A stretch of DNA of 64,000 bases from Lineus longissimus (GCF_910592395.1 NC_088308.1:12045001-12109000), one strand, 5' to 3'. Shown: positions 1-12,176, numbered from the stretch's first letter. Numbers and translations are program-made. Notes: generated by a model from the letters alone, not told the origin.

Positions 1-96
1 AGGCGGTACACATCCATTGATTTTAAACTTTTTATTACTCATTATGCAGCGACAACGTTATTACAATAAAACGACCCTACATTTCAATTATTTCAG

Positions 97-2490
97 GTAT
101 GGAAAAAAGTCAGTTTTATAGCGTGATGTGCGATGAAACAACAGATATTAGCGTCACCAAGGAACTCATTGTGTACACCCGATATCTCTCAGGGGGGAAG
201 TCAGTCACCAGATTCTTGGAAGTCCGTGAGTTGCCTGATGGGTGTGCAGAGACTATATTCAAAAGTCTGATCAAGATGGAGGAAGAATTCAACTTCGACT
301 TCAAAAACAAATTAGCTGGTAAGTTATATGATGCCGCATGCAAATTTGAACTACTTCAATAATAAGTTGCCATGGTATATTTTAAAGCATACGACTCATG
401 AGCATAATTAATATATCTTGCAGGGTTTGGCAGTGACAGCTGCAGCGTAATGATAGGTGCCAGGAATGGTGTATCAAAAAAGTTACAGGATGTTGCACCG
501 GTAATGCTTAAATTTCACTGCATTGCCCACAAAGCAGCCTTGGCAGCGGGACAAGCAGCAGATGAGGTGCCATACCTGAAGAAGGTCAAGTCGTACATCC
601 AGCAGCTATATATATTTTATACTTATTCAGCTGTAAGGACAGCTGGCCTAAAGGAAATTCAAGATGTCGTTGATGATCCGAAGCTTACGATCAAGAGAAC
701 TGCCGATACAAGATGGATGTCACTGGACAGGGGCGATGACAGCCATGAGAAAGTGTATTCGAAGTGTACTCATTTCTCTTGATAGGGAAGCTTCGGAGAG
801 GTCAAATGCGACGGCCGTTGGATTGGTAAAGTTTTACCAAAAGTACAACTTCTTAGCATCACTAATGATGCTGTCGGACATATTGCCGATCCTCACTAGA
901 TTATCAGCAATAGTTAAGGTAAATACGAAGACTAATTTCAGTTTATAAATCAATGTAATACGTCACAATACTATACATATGGTTTAAAATACTTGAGAAA
1001 ACTGTTTAAATTGAAGACGTTTAGGTTCACCAACTAAATTTTAAGTAGTGTCCTTCATGCTCATCGATGTCAAATCAATTACTTTTCAGACACGGGAACT
1101 GAACTTTTCTCTGGTTCAGCCCACCGTTGAAATGACGATCTCAATGTTAGAGCGCCTGGCCAGGACACCTGGAGACAATATGAATCGACTGAGCAGACAG
1201 TGGCCGATCTCAATTCAACAGAGAACACGGAAGACCATTTGATCAAGGGAGTTAAAGACGACTCTAAGGACAATTTCGTCAATTCGGTAAGAACTATTAG
1301 TCGGATGTCTGTCAGAATCGGCAGTGACACTGGCTATAAGTTGCATTGGTTAAATTCTGAAACGAAAAAATATAATACATTATGTTAGAAGAAAAACACT
1401 TGTTCTACATTGTAAACGTCACCTCTTTTTATTTTCACATTTACAGGTTTACACAAAGTACATCGGAACTGTCTGTGATCACCTGAGACGCCGTTTCCCC
1501 AACTCGGAAATGCTTGAAGCATTCACTATATTTGATCCGAGCACAATGCCAGCCGATATGGATGATGCCGACATGTCTCACTACGGCAAAGATAAACTAC
1601 AGGTAATTATGACATTGTGCTAAATGTTTAGAGTATACATGTAGTCAAATAGGCCTACCGGTACGTTAGTCGTATCATTTGTTCGTTATCAAAAACTTGA
1701 ATACAGGAACAAGTGATTTATTTTCAGAAACTCCTTAACCGGCGACATAATGGATGAAGAAGGAAAGCGTGACTTCCATCTGATGAGGGAATGGGTCCTT
1801 AAGAAGAAAACTGAAGCAGAGAGCCAAGGCAAAGCAATGCTGACCATGACGGAGGTGCTGGGAGAGGTCACTACGACTTTCAACACTGTCTGGCCTGAGC
1901 TGGGGAAACTGGCCGCAATCGCTCTGATTCTGCCGATGTCAACTGCTGGTAAGAGTGTACCGGTGCCGACTTTAAATTGTTTAGAATACTTTTCAGACAA
2001 ACCTTATCAGTCCCGTCGGTGTTTCATGTTTCACTGTGATCAGTAAACTGAAGTACTGGACATTTAATTGAAACATAGTACAATTGTTTCGTTTCAGATT
2101 GTGAAAGGGGGTTCTCGGCACTTACACATGTGAAGTCGCCATTACAAACAGAATTTTGAACTGCCTCCTCACAATCTCAGTTGAAGGACCAGAGCTAAAG
2201 AGCTTCGACTTCAATATGGCAGTGGAAAGATGGTATAGAAAAGCGCCCCGTCGCATTATCCTGGGATAAAATCAAGGTTAGTAACTGACAAACTACATGA
2301 CTTGTAATATATCGACGGAATTCATGATTGACGCTGTGGGTTTAAACGAATTATCACTGGTCATTTCATATATGTGATGTTTAATTTTTCAGGCATACAA
2401 TACTCTGAGCTCAGAAGCAAGACACACGGCAGTACGGAGAGACCCGTATACAGAGAAGAAGATGAATCTCAATCGACCACTCACCTGTAA
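97..2490 (+). pseudogene. Decayed hAT-domain gene (ZNF862/KIAA1586-like), intron-containing, 5' end outside window
   Basis: Seven exons can be read with good splice sites: about 97-318, 424-918, 1090-1286, 1447-1602, 1728-1948, 2098-2276 and 2393-2490. The first starts behind an acceptor (TTTCAG at 91-97), so upstream exons are missing. The conceptual protein has hAT transposase-fold hallmarks: MCDETTDISV near the start, FHCIAHKAALAAGQ, TRWMSLD, and a C-terminal dimerisation region beginning DCERGFSALTHVKS. The reading frame shifts near 730 (after WMSLD), near 1195 and near 2150, so no intact protein can be made. Known family: ZNF862/KIAA1586-type proteins are domesticated or free hAT transposase derivatives of unclear function. 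Because introns are kept, this is a degraded gene or DNA-transposon copy, not a retrocopy. A polyadenylation signal AATAAA lies at 2535-2540. Assembly errors could mimic some frameshifts, but three in 2 kb argue for decay. Confidence 0.8.
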
Positions 2491-2794
2491 ATTGTACATA
2501 ATCCCTTATAAAATCCGTTATAATTTTGTTTAGAAATAAATCCATTCCTATGTCGTACAAACTAGTCACTTCACTCTTTTATCTGCCTCATTAAAGGTAT
2601 TATGACGGACTGCAACAGTTTCAGCATGCCATCCTACATGAATTAGGACGATAATCCAACTAATTCTGTTGCATCATTCGGTAAGAGCATTCCTCAATAT
2701 CGACCGACGAAAATAAAAGCGCGCGAAGTCACGATTCCTTATTGGGGATGCCCGTATTGAGCCCCACGCTGGTGACTGCTATTATGCCCGCTAT
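2491..2794. other. Short intergenic stretch, nothing recognised
   Basis: It follows the hAT-like pseudogene. Apart from AATAAA at 2535-2540 I see no coding or RNA signal. Confidence 0.4.
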
Positions 2795-3144
2795 AGCCCG
2801 CAGCACACTAGTCACCAACTTTGGCGACAAGAAGCGTTCAGCTGACGCCTCGACGCCAAAGTTGGCGGCCAGTGGATCCCTGTCAGAGCACACCTGCCCA
2901 GAATCGGCGTCCAGTGGTGTCTTTTCCGCCACTTTAGGCTGCCATTTTTAAATCATGTGACATCAAGACGCATACTGATTGGCCATAGCCTCGCCGCCGA
3001 CGCCAATTCAGGCAGCAATCCATAGCACACCTAGGCTTCTTCTTGCGTTCAAACGCGGCGACACGCGTCAAAAATCAAACATGTTAGATATTTGGCGTTT
3101 AGTTGCGGCAAGTCGCGTTCGCCGACGCCGTTCATACAATCATA
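2795..3144 (+). mobile_element. PIF/Harbinger-like non-autonomous element, 3'-truncated copy
   Basis: It starts with AGCCCGCAGCACACTAG and contains the inverted pair CACCAACTTTGGCG / CGCCAAAGTTGGCG within its first 75 bases. It is closely similar to 30429-30721, then jumps directly to sequence matching 31893-31955 of the second copy, so it lacks that copy's ~1.17-kb insert. The expected right terminal repeat (GTGCTGCGGGCT) is absent. The class is inferred from the complete copy at 30429-32045, which has TAA duplications. Confidence 0.65.
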
Positions 3145-3215
3145 GGAATAAAATTCTGCCATCTAGTAATTTGACCAGATCATATTCAGAAGTACGGCAC
3201 AAGACGTACATGTTA

Positions 3216-3995
3216 GGCAACTGTCACATAGACCTCACATTTTCACGCCTCATGTGTGACGCTTCACGGGTCATTCATGACCTGAAGAATTCCCCAGGTA
3301 TTTTCAATATACCATGTCACATAGGGCCTAATTTTGTAGTCATTTTTATTTTCGGCCAATTCATGTCATTTCGTGCGTGAACTCATGAATGTCATAAATG
3401 ACTCAAAGAATTGGACGGCCAATTCTTTGTGACGTGAACTAGGTGCAGAGAGGAGGTGCCTGCTGTCAAAATCACTTGAATATGTGAGTATCCGATGGTT
3501 TCAGACCTTTTTTTACTGTTTACGATAGCCCACAGTTGAAAGCAAACCTCACACCTTTCCACAATTTTACTGCATGTCAGCAGGTGTACTGCATTTCAAA
3601 CAATGGTGATTTTCGTGTAGAATTGGGGAAAAAATGGAGAAATATAGTATTTTTTGCCCAAACACCTGCAGACACAACAATTCCATTCCACTTGTGGGAA
3701 CATGGAAATGACTAAAAACAAGACTAGCAAATGGTCACCTCTATTTTCTGTCTTTTTCAGAATGGATGACCACAAGCACTCTTTATGCGAGCCGGTCCAG
3801 CAAAGACCATTTTTGTGGGATCCAACTGAGGCGGGAAACGCCAAGTGACAAATGAACGAGTTCAACGTGAACCGTATGTGACATCCCCTAAAAAATGATG
3901 GATGAATCGTGACGCGTGAGGCCTCATGTGTGACATGTATGGCCTCACGCGTGAGGCGTGAAAAATGAATCGTTCACTTCTATGTGACAGTTGCC
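3216..3995. mobile_element. 780-bp MITE with 17-bp terminal inverted repeats and TTA duplication
   Basis: The left end GGCAACTGTCACATAGA and the reverse complement of the right end are identical over 17 bases. The element is flanked by TTA on both sides (3213-3215 and 3996-3998). A TWA duplication is typical of PIF/Harbinger elements, so that class is inferred. The right subterminal part is palindrome-rich (CGTGAGGC and GCCTCACG words at 3917-3960). There is no transposase ORF. Confidence 0.7.
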
Positions 3996-3998
3996 TTA

Positions 3999-4520
3999 TA
4001 GAATCGTCGATCATCATCATGTCATCATGAAGAAGCACAGGGCTTGCGCAGTTGGTTACTGCGCATCTATATTTAGCGCCGCTATCTGGTTACAAAATAC
4101 CACGTGTGCTTTGACGATGTCGGGGGCCGGGGAGCGAGCGGGCCATTTGAATAGTAGTATTTACGTGGATTACTATATTTCGGCGCAGAGATCAGGTAGG
4201 CCTATATGATGTTTCGTTGCTGATGTGCACATGTGGGAAAATTTTGTCGTCACCTTCAGTAACCCCGCCATGCGTCCCTCCCGCCGACCGATGTAATGCC
4301 GCAAATTGCCATGAAGCAAAATGTTTTGCCTACGATACTAACGCTGCAATGTCGTTTTATATCATCAGAATTAGGCCTAAAATTGCACCTCAGAGCATCT
4401 AGGTTTCAAAATTTTTCCGGGGGAGGGCCCCTGGACCCACCGCCAAAAATGCGCCTGCGGCGCAGTTTGATTGAAATCCTTGTGAGAACTTTGAGTGCGC
4501 TCTTCATACAGGCCTTCTGA
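3999..4520 (+). repeat. Dispersed repeat, partial copy of the family at 41409-42658
   Basis: Blocks 4004-4130 and 4262-4495 match the reverse complement of 41930-42080 and 41415-41660. The shared features include a GCGCAGTTGGTTACTGCGCA palindrome and a GC-rich end that reads towards TGAGAACTTT. No ORF of substance. The complete copy carries CAGTGTTCTCGCCAGG ends. Confidence 0.65.
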
Positions 4521-4960
4521 TTGGTTAATATCGGCGGTAGCGTAAGAAACGCTACACTGAAACGGCCAATTTACACCCTTTGACCTATGTGACCTTGAAA
4601 ATTAGGTCAAATCTAAAACCCATATGATATGTATCCTTGCATGGAGTACCTACCATAAAAATTATCATTGAAAAAAAGTCACTAATAAGCGTGATATTGC
4701 ACTTTGTACATTTTTTAGTTTTGGCCAAATGACCTATATCAGAGATTTAAATCGGCTGTGTTTTGGAAATTGACGTCATACCAAGTAAAATCCAAGAAGG
4801 ACGTCCTCGTGTCGCCGACGGGTCGGGTACATGTGAAATTTAAGCAACTCGGCACTATAGAGGTCGATATGATGTAACATACAATTTTGTTACGTCATAC
4901 GATGTAAATGGACCATGGACCAGATCGTTTTTTTGGGTGGGAATGGCCAGCCAAACGTAA
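4521..4960 (+). repeat. HINE-like modular repeat fragment
   Basis: It contains one diverged ~290-bp module (cue: TGTGACCTTGAAAATTAGGTCA at 4588-4609) followed at 4905-4921 by a GGACCATGGACC palindrome of the type found at the 5' ends of this family. Truncated; no coding potential. Confidence 0.55.
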
Positions 4961-5040
4961 ATGGGCCCATAGAAGTCATTTGCGACCTGATATCCGCTCA
5001 GAAGTTTCTAGGTCGTTTTAAATGCTCGCTGCGACTACAA

Positions 5041-7538
5041 CAAGAGGCCCAAGGGCCTGGCGCTCAGCTGAGTAAGCAGATACAATTCATAGTTTAGCAG
5101 TTTTACTGATACTTTTAGATAGATTTGGCAAGGACTATATATAGTTACAATAACCATGGATGCTTCAATTTGTCAACTGTGAAAGATGTAAGTGACATCA
5201 CATGAAGTAATGCAGTGCGAGTGCCACATTTCCAATAGAGCCAGGATCTATGTCACAGTGACACACAGACAGGATTGGTTTTCCTTCTGGTATCAAAATT
5301 GATGTCCTCATACTAGTATGTCCTGAAAAGGTATTTGGACACTTACATGATCATTGTACCGTTGAGCTTGGGTCTGGTGCAATACCAACTTGAAATGGGG
5401 GGGGTTAGTGGATTTAGCAAAGTGTTTGGGATGCCCTGTATGTGAAGAAGTAAGATAAAGAGGTGCTTAAGAAAATGAACTTTATTGTTAAAAGATTGAC
5501 CTGACCTGCAGGTGATTGGAATTTAACAAAGGTTGATTGCAATCATGGAGTAAATTATATAAGAATCACTGATTTGGCAAAGATTATTACATTTACAAGA
5601 CATCAAGATGGGAAGTGATTGTACGGACCTACTTTCCGTCAATGCTGAATACGTCGATGAGAGCTCTCGAACTATCATTCCATGCAAAAAAATGGCAATG
5701 ACAACACCACTAATAACTTCAAATTATTTTCCGGTTATGATAACACAACACGCATCTTCATGATCATGATCTTTCTCAAACTAACTGAATGACCTAATCG
5801 CCTTGGACGCACAACCACATATCAATCCGCCCCGACGATCGACACATCCATTCGATTCGATAACACTCGATACAGTTTGATAAATAAACAAAGTTTTCGT
5901 GCTTTTAGCTGTCAACATCAATGGCTATAATATACTCCTGCAGAATAGTAGAACTAATAGAACTAATTTCCGAAGTTTCCAATAGTTTGAACACAACTCA
6001 GAACATCACCCATCAGCCAAGGAGGATACCGCGGTGACGTCACATCACGTGATCACAACCCATATTACTGATCGCTATGGCCAATCAGATTCAGTCTACT
6101 GACAGCACCAGCACTAAACACATCTCTACGTCTCACTGTCTGGTGCGCTCCTGTACACAAATACACCAATAGACATGAAATATTGCAATACCTTGTACGG
6201 ATTCTTCCTGTGTAAAATAAAATTTACAGAGCAGATTAACTTCCACGAATAAAAAAGACGTTTGGCGTGGCCAAAGTGTGGAAATAATGTCTCCGCTAAA
6301 ATACACTACGAAATACACTAGGCAATGCACTACGCGATACACGGTAGAGATGCAGTTGAGTTTGTTATTGTTTTGACTTAGAAGCCCGCCCATATCATAA
6401 TATATTCATGTATTCATGAAGTATGAACTCATTTCTGTCCCATACAACTCTAAGAACAGTCAATTTCTCTTTAAATCATCACCGAAACCGCAATATCCCC
6501 AGGAAGATTTCGTTCTAGTGTCCGAAAATGCATGATTTTACAGGGGCGCTAACTCGACAAATAGAGGGGATCTATGGGGATCTATGCGAGTTTTAGGTCC
6601 TACAGGTCTCGAACTTGTAAAATCTGTAAACATGCCTCCAAATCCCATTATGATAATGAAGAGATTGCCCCATGTCTGGGAGACTGTTTTGAAACCATCG
6701 CTAATTTTGCCCATCAGCTGGACTCAGATCTGCATAAATTACGATAAATAATGAGGTCGTCGCTTCAATTTCGCAAAGGAAGTTGACTCCATTCGAAGGT
6801 TGTTTTGACCAAATTCCGTTGAACTCATCGTTATGAGGGCATTTGAACATATTCTCGTTGATCTTTTCTATAAACGTGTGAAGATTCGTACCAAAATACA
6901 TTTCTGTAAAGGCTTAAATAAGAAAATTTGTCACTTACAAAATCATCGCTCCGGTAGAAATAAAAAGGTCACCGCCATTTTCTTGATGATAGTACTCCAG
7001 GTAACCTCGACCGCGCAGTGGAGGGTCGAGCCGCCTCGTCAATTTACCCCAGACGAGCCGTTCATACAGTGAATGCACTGGCAATACCAGCAGTCCGGTA
7101 TTCCCTGGTTCGAGGTTTTCATGTCAGTTCGCGGCGGGAAATTTAAAGCGGGGTCATCTGGGGTCAAACAACAGTTTTGCTCACTACCACCAACTGGTGA
7201 TATAAATCCACACTAATCTATTTTATATCAAAACTTCTGTATCATGAAGACCTCTTCAACTTTATTTCAAGCTTTCATCTGCTCGAATAGAGCGTCAAAA
7301 AATTCTTTTTTCATTTACGCCTTTTGCCCCCTGGGGAGCTGAATTTGAGTCGAATCGCCCAATTTTTTTCTGTAAGCAACATTTTGTGCGGTGTTTATAT
7401 ACAAAACCATATTTGAAGTGCCTCGGCTGTACGGTTACAAAATGCCCAACATGGCTAGATGGATGGCAGGATGGAAGGACAAACACCAATCAATTAGCTA
7501 TTTGACTAGCTCCGCTGACTTTGTCAGCTGAGCTAAAA
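5041..7538 (+). repeat. Long HINE-like element with terminal hairpins, hosting a nested MITE
   Basis: The left end at 5041 has GAGGCCCAAGGGCCT (hairpin) followed by GGCGCTCAGCTGA. The right end at 7524-7538 is GTCAGCTGAGCTAAAAA, so the ends are complementary (GCTCAGCTGA / TCAGCTGAGC). An inner block (5400-5500) matches 63420-63530 of another copy. A Mutator-like MITE sits at 6018-6707. I infer one element because the two ends match subfamily style; two abutting fragments are possible. Confidence 0.5.
6018..6707 (-). mobile_element. Mutator-like MITE copy lacking one terminal repeat but flanked by a 9-bp duplication
   Basis: It starts CAAGGAGGATACCGCGGTG and matches, in reverse orientation, 33905-34626 of the complete copy. 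It stops at CGCTAATTTTG, about 215 bases before the expected second terminal repeat. It is nevertheless flanked by perfect 9-bp direct repeats CCCATCAGC (6009-6017 and 6708-6716). See findings. Confidence 0.75.
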
Positions 7539-8930
7539 ATGAAAAGCAGTTTGGCTCTATTCTACTTACTCTTAAAGCTTTGACCCCCCTGTCCCCCCCC
7601 TCCCCTTCGGTGCGTACATACTAAATGGATGGCCTCTATCGCTGTGTGGAGAGTTTGGGGAAAAATTGTTTGGTGAAATTACACCTGCTGATCGGCACGT
7701 CTTTCAATAAGCAAGAGTGTTAAAGAAGTGTCTCAAGATAATGCTCGGTCTGCACTCCTTATTGTGAAAAAGGCATTCTAACAAGGCACTACAGATACAC
7801 CCAGCCGAAAGAATAGAGAAAGGCTTTGTTAGTAGAACTAGACAAAACCCAAATGGGGCTTTTCTTATGAATACCCCTCCTGGTGGGCATTGATTGAAAA
7901 ATAGGCAATTTTACAAGATATATAAAAGATATATAAATGCATTTTGTACCTCCGAGCCAAATTAGGCTTTTTGAATGCTTTTAGGAAATAAATTACTCTT
8001 CCAAAACCAAGAAAGAGATCAAAGAAAAAAGATTTCATTATGTAGGGAACTTGATTTCCTCTCAGAATTAGGTTTTTTTTCTCACTTTAGGGGGTAATAT
8101 GGTCACCTGTCCTGTTGGCGGCCATCTTGGACTTCACTTTTATGTGAAAATGTTCAATAAAACAATACTAAAACTGTATTTCTTGTTAGTTTTTCTTTCT
8201 GTTCTTATATTTTATTTGCATTAGTATGTCTCCTCCACAACCCTGAAAAAAATTAGAGAAAATTTAAATTTTAGTTTTTGAAAAGTGATTTTATTTGAAA
8301 AACTCGAAATGTGAAAATTTCACCAAGTGCCTTTCGTAACTATGCCAGCGACCCTGAAGGAGAAAAGCTTAGAACTAACAACAGTGACACGCCGACTTAT
8401 TGGTGGTGAATATCAGTCCTAAAGTCTTCTCCTTTCACCGCCGACATCAAGGGTCAGGAAATCCATCGGACGCACCATCATAAACGGGTGGCCAATAAAA
8501 TTGCTGGACATAAAGTAATTGAATGACGGCCTGAATTGATAGTGCCAACCTCAGGATCAGGTTACCCTTCTTCTATACAACAAGCACTGTGCATTTGGGT
8601 CAGGACTGCATCCCTGGACCTGTTACTCATTGAACACCTGATCTTCAATTATGATGCCTTTCAGTGGGTGTCTCGTGCGACAACCACGAGTGAGTGTAAT
8701 TTTAGTGTTGTCGCGACATGGACGCGTGGAAAAGGCTGTTACCGATAAAGTAACAGCCCTTCTGATGGCCGATCAGGGGCGAGTTATTGGCGGTGAAGGA
8801 TGGATATACGCACAACAACGGTGGATCGGTATGAGAACTGAAAGGATCCTCAAATCACTCAAATGAAAATCCAATACTTAGTTCCACAGTTGATTCTCAG
8901 ATGGCAGTTAAATAGTTCTGTATGTTTAAA
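7539..8930. other. Non-coding stretch with one strong hairpin
   Basis: I see no gene. It holds AT-rich sequence and GGCTGTTAC-CGATAAA-GTAACAGCC (about 8733-8760), a 9-11-bp-arm hairpin inside a GC-richer patch (8340-8870) whose short ORFs have no recognisable domain. Confidence 0.4.
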
Positions 8931-10985
8931 CTAGTTTTAGGCGGGTGCAACATCGCCGTTCCCGTGCATTTTAATGACATGATTGATGATATTGGTAACG
9001 GCACCGAATCTGCCGGTGCAAAATCTGCATTTCCTAGAATCGTCGTGAAGGATAAATACCGCGAGCTCTAGAATCCGCAGGTTCCAGAACCTTGAGCGAT
9101 AGATCTCGTGAGGGATAGAAGTTCCAAAAAAATCCATTATGTGGCGCCACTATCTCGTGAGCGATAGCAGTTCAAACAATTTCCGTTATGTGGCGCCACT
9201 GTCGCATATTCGTATTGTTTTTGCTGTAAGCGACACTGCAACATTATCATTTTTGTGCTACTTCGTCCATTTATGATTTACAATGATTATTCTGTTCTAC
9301 TACATGTATTCAGTTGTGTGGTACCATCTGCTTTGATTTATTAATGGCCTGATTAGTTCATCTTACGGGCTGTGTTAATCCTGCGAGAGGTTCAGATATG
9401 CTTAGACAGACAAGTTAATCTAGAGGATCATGCAGTTTTCATGGTTGACTCTTTAGCAAGATATTGTAGTCATTTATGCATTGGGGATGCCAATCTAGAG
9501 GTAATCCCAACTGTCCTGGTTGAAACATTGCAATTGCTGAATGCTCAGCTTGTACATGTAGGTCTCAAGTGTTGAAGGGATCAATTAAACACAAGATGAA
9601 TGTTTTGGGTCTAAGGCAGGCCTAGGGTCAGACTACTATTTCTTAGCCTTTAATCTAGCTAGAGGTTATTCTTAAAAACAACCAGGTTTTCAGATATAAA
9701 AAACCTTGACCTGTTTTTTTATCATAAAATCAAAAACAAAAGAGTAAGGTTTACCTTAATTATTAAAGACCCAGTTTTTTCAATCAACTTGAGACAAGAC
9801 CACAATTGATTTTTTAAGCCTTTTAGCAGTTAAATTGTCAATGTTTGACCGCAACGCATCAAAGAATGCGTGGTGTTGTGAATCTGAAATTTAGATTATG
9901 TTATTCCGGACAGTCGGGCAAGTAAATGGTGAAAAATAAACTGGTGATTGACCACGGAAATTTTTTGATAGTCGACAAATTAGACAGACTTTGATATTTC
10001 CACTCTTTTCAGCCAACTGGCAGAAAAAACTCAAAACACGCCCCCTATTACCCAATTAGCAAAATTCGAAATTAATTTTTTCATCAAATAATTTCTTTAT
10101 ATCTGTAGACTTGCCACAACAAATATTTTTTCATAACCTCTCCAAATACGTACTTGAGAGTAAAAAACATGCACTCGTCTAATAGATAGGCCTGGACCCT
10201 CCAACCTATGAATATTCATTAGTGGTCTTGTCTCACTTCAATAATAGTATAGGCCTATATATAAACATTTATTTTTATCTCTACGTTAGGCTTCTAAACA
10301 AAATAAGTTTGAAAATATATATAGGCCTACACTTTTTTGGGGGACAAAATGCATGCGATCTCATTCATAATCATTTTGTTTGGACGAATACTTCATCACA
10401 CTTACTTGAATTTGCTCTGTCTGACGATGGGGCACCGTAAGCAGCAGTAGATGCAGATGCAGATGCCGGCCTGCTACTACTACTAGGCATAGTAGGGAAG
10501 GCCCCACCAGCAGCAATCGACATAGGCCTAGAAAATGAAGTGCTTGGCCGAGGAGGCGGAGGACGACGACATGGTGTAGAATCAGGGTTTATACTCGGGT
10601 TTATATCACTAGCCTCTGCTGGAGGCTGTCTCGGCTGCAGCTGATCGGGCTGCTGCTGGTCTAAAATCTGCACTACTTGCTGAAGCAGTAGTGCTGCCTG
10701 TTGCAGCTGCGACTGGTCGCACATTTTTAAAATTGCAACGAAAGTAGCCTACGCATGTACACGCTTTCTGACAGTGACAAGTACCACGTGTTGAGGCCAA
10801 CTGACAGTAGTGTCGCTTACAGCAAAAAACAATACGACGACGTCAATATGCGACAGTGGCGCCACATAACGGATTTTTTTTAAACTTCTATCCCTCACGA
10901 GATCTATCGCTCACGGTATCTATCCCTCACGACGATTCTAGGAAATGCAGATTTTAGAAATTACAGCTGTACGCGCCACGAACTA
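8931..10985 (-). mobile_element. Uncharacterised ~2-kb element with long imperfect inverted ends and an orphan ORF
   Basis: Left block 9016-9240 and right block 10806-10955 are inverted copies. Both share GTGGCGCCACTGTCGCATAT, GCTGTAAGCGACACT and several TCTATCCCTCACGA-type words, which also repeat in tandem. The outermost ends are not sharply defined and no target-site duplication was identified. It contains the minus-strand ORF at 10404-10724 and a plus-strand open stretch at 9351-9575 (begins FILRAVLILREVQICLD, no family recognised). Could be a DNA transposon of unknown class. Confidence 0.5.
10371..10724 (-). CDS. Orphan Gln/Pro/Ser-rich N-terminal exon
   Basis: The ORF starts MCDQSQLQQAALLLQQVVQIL and is predicted helical and glutamine-rich for its first 35 residues. 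A proline- and serine-rich low-complexity tract follows (PPPPRPSTSFSRPM, then SSSSRPASASASTAAYG). A GTAAGT donor at about 10402-10407 suggests that the exon ends near residue 107 and that the ORF tail is intronic. No downstream exon with a recognised domain was found on this strand. The ATG sits just outside the right inverted block of the surrounding element, whose inverted end would then serve as promoter region. I do not recognise the protein; a regulatory or transposon-borne protein is conceivable, without direct evidence. Confidence 0.35.
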   Translation of the reverse strand: MCDQSQLQQAALLLQQVVQILDQQQPDQLQPRQPPAEASDINPSINPDSTPCRRPPPPRPSTSFSRPMSIAAGGAFPTMPSSSSRPASASASTAAYGAPSSDRANSSKCDEVFVQTK

Positions 10986-11363
10986 GGAGTAACTTGCTAT
11001 CCCTCGCGCGTTGGTGAATATTTGCGGCAATAACCGCCCATAGGTTAAGTTACAGAATAGATTCCAAGATGTTCACAATCAAGTTGTCCATATTATGGAG
11101 AACTTTGCCAATGCACTAGCTCTTCAAACAACGAACTCACCAGGGTATAAGTTTTATAGCAGTACTGTTCCTCACTGGGGATGGAAATGACATCAGTGAA
11201 GGCTTCATAGAGTTCATCCGCAATGTCCATTTCACTCTCCTCAAGCTGTGAAAGCAAAGATCAAGAAATATTACATTCATAACTGTCACTACTACTAGTA
11301 CTACCTGGTACTACTACTTGGGGATGCAACCACTGGCAGTGTCACTACTTTTGGCTGAAGAAA
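10986..11363. other. Non-coding, nothing recognised
   Basis: Ordinary unique-looking sequence with a short (ACT)n-like patch at 11286-11320. No gene seen. Confidence 0.35.
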
Positions 11364-11754
11364 ACAAGAGGCCCAAGGGCCTGGCGCTCAGCTGAAATAT
11401 ATGAACATGGAAAGTACCCAATAGATCTCTTTCAACCTCAGTTTTGTCAATATATCAGGCAAACATACCAAAGTAAAAAGACTTTTAAATGGTGACAAAT
11501 ATGCCACTTATTAGTCAAATCTAAGTGCCTGAGCCAGGCTGACCTTGAAAAGTAGGTCAAATAGAAAGCCCATGTGATATCATGTAAAGGAGACTTATTG
11601 TACACCAACCATAAAATTCATGTCACTCTGGATACAGCAAAGGCTTTAAAATAGAAAAAAAAAATCAAGATGGCCGCCCACCAAATTATTCAAAAAAGTA
11701 AAGAAAATGTATTTACAAGTGAAAAAAGTAAAAATTAAAAAAAAAAAAATTGAC

Positions 11755-11800
11755 CCGAAGTGGGATTGGAACCCACAACCTTCAGAGTCATACAAGAGCG
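11755..11800 (-). repeat. tRNA-derived fragment
   Basis: The reverse strand reads GTGGGTTCCAATCCCAC, a TpsiC stem-loop with a good B box. No complete cloverleaf is present, so it is a SINE or tRNA relic inside a larger repeat. Confidence 0.4.
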
Positions 11801-12121
11801 GGAAATTCAAATCAAGCTTAAACTAGGTCAACACAGATTTTGGCTCAGTAACGCCAACTGGTAGTATCAATCAAAACTACTCTTAGTAGTTTCAAGACCT
11901 ACATGCATGCGGTCCTTTTCAACTTTATTTCAAGCTTCTATCTGCTTGAATAAAGCGCCAAAAAATTGTTTTGTGATTTAGGCTTTTTGCCCCCTGGTGG
12001 CCAAACTGTTAATCCTGCCGGACCCACACTTGGTCTATTCAGGAGTCCTGAAGGGTCTAAATGGCTTATAGGGAAAATCTATCGCCTATCCGTCATAGTT
12101 TTGAAACGTGCCTGTTTAACG

Positions 12122-12176
<55 letters not shown>
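12122..12176 (+). repeat. (ACAG)n microsatellite
   Basis: About 13 near-perfect ACAG units just before the 3' hairpin of the surrounding repeat. Confidence 0.95.

Noticed and set aside
11755-11800. Functional tRNA gene
   Set aside because: Only a T-arm/B-box is visible; no complete cloverleaf.
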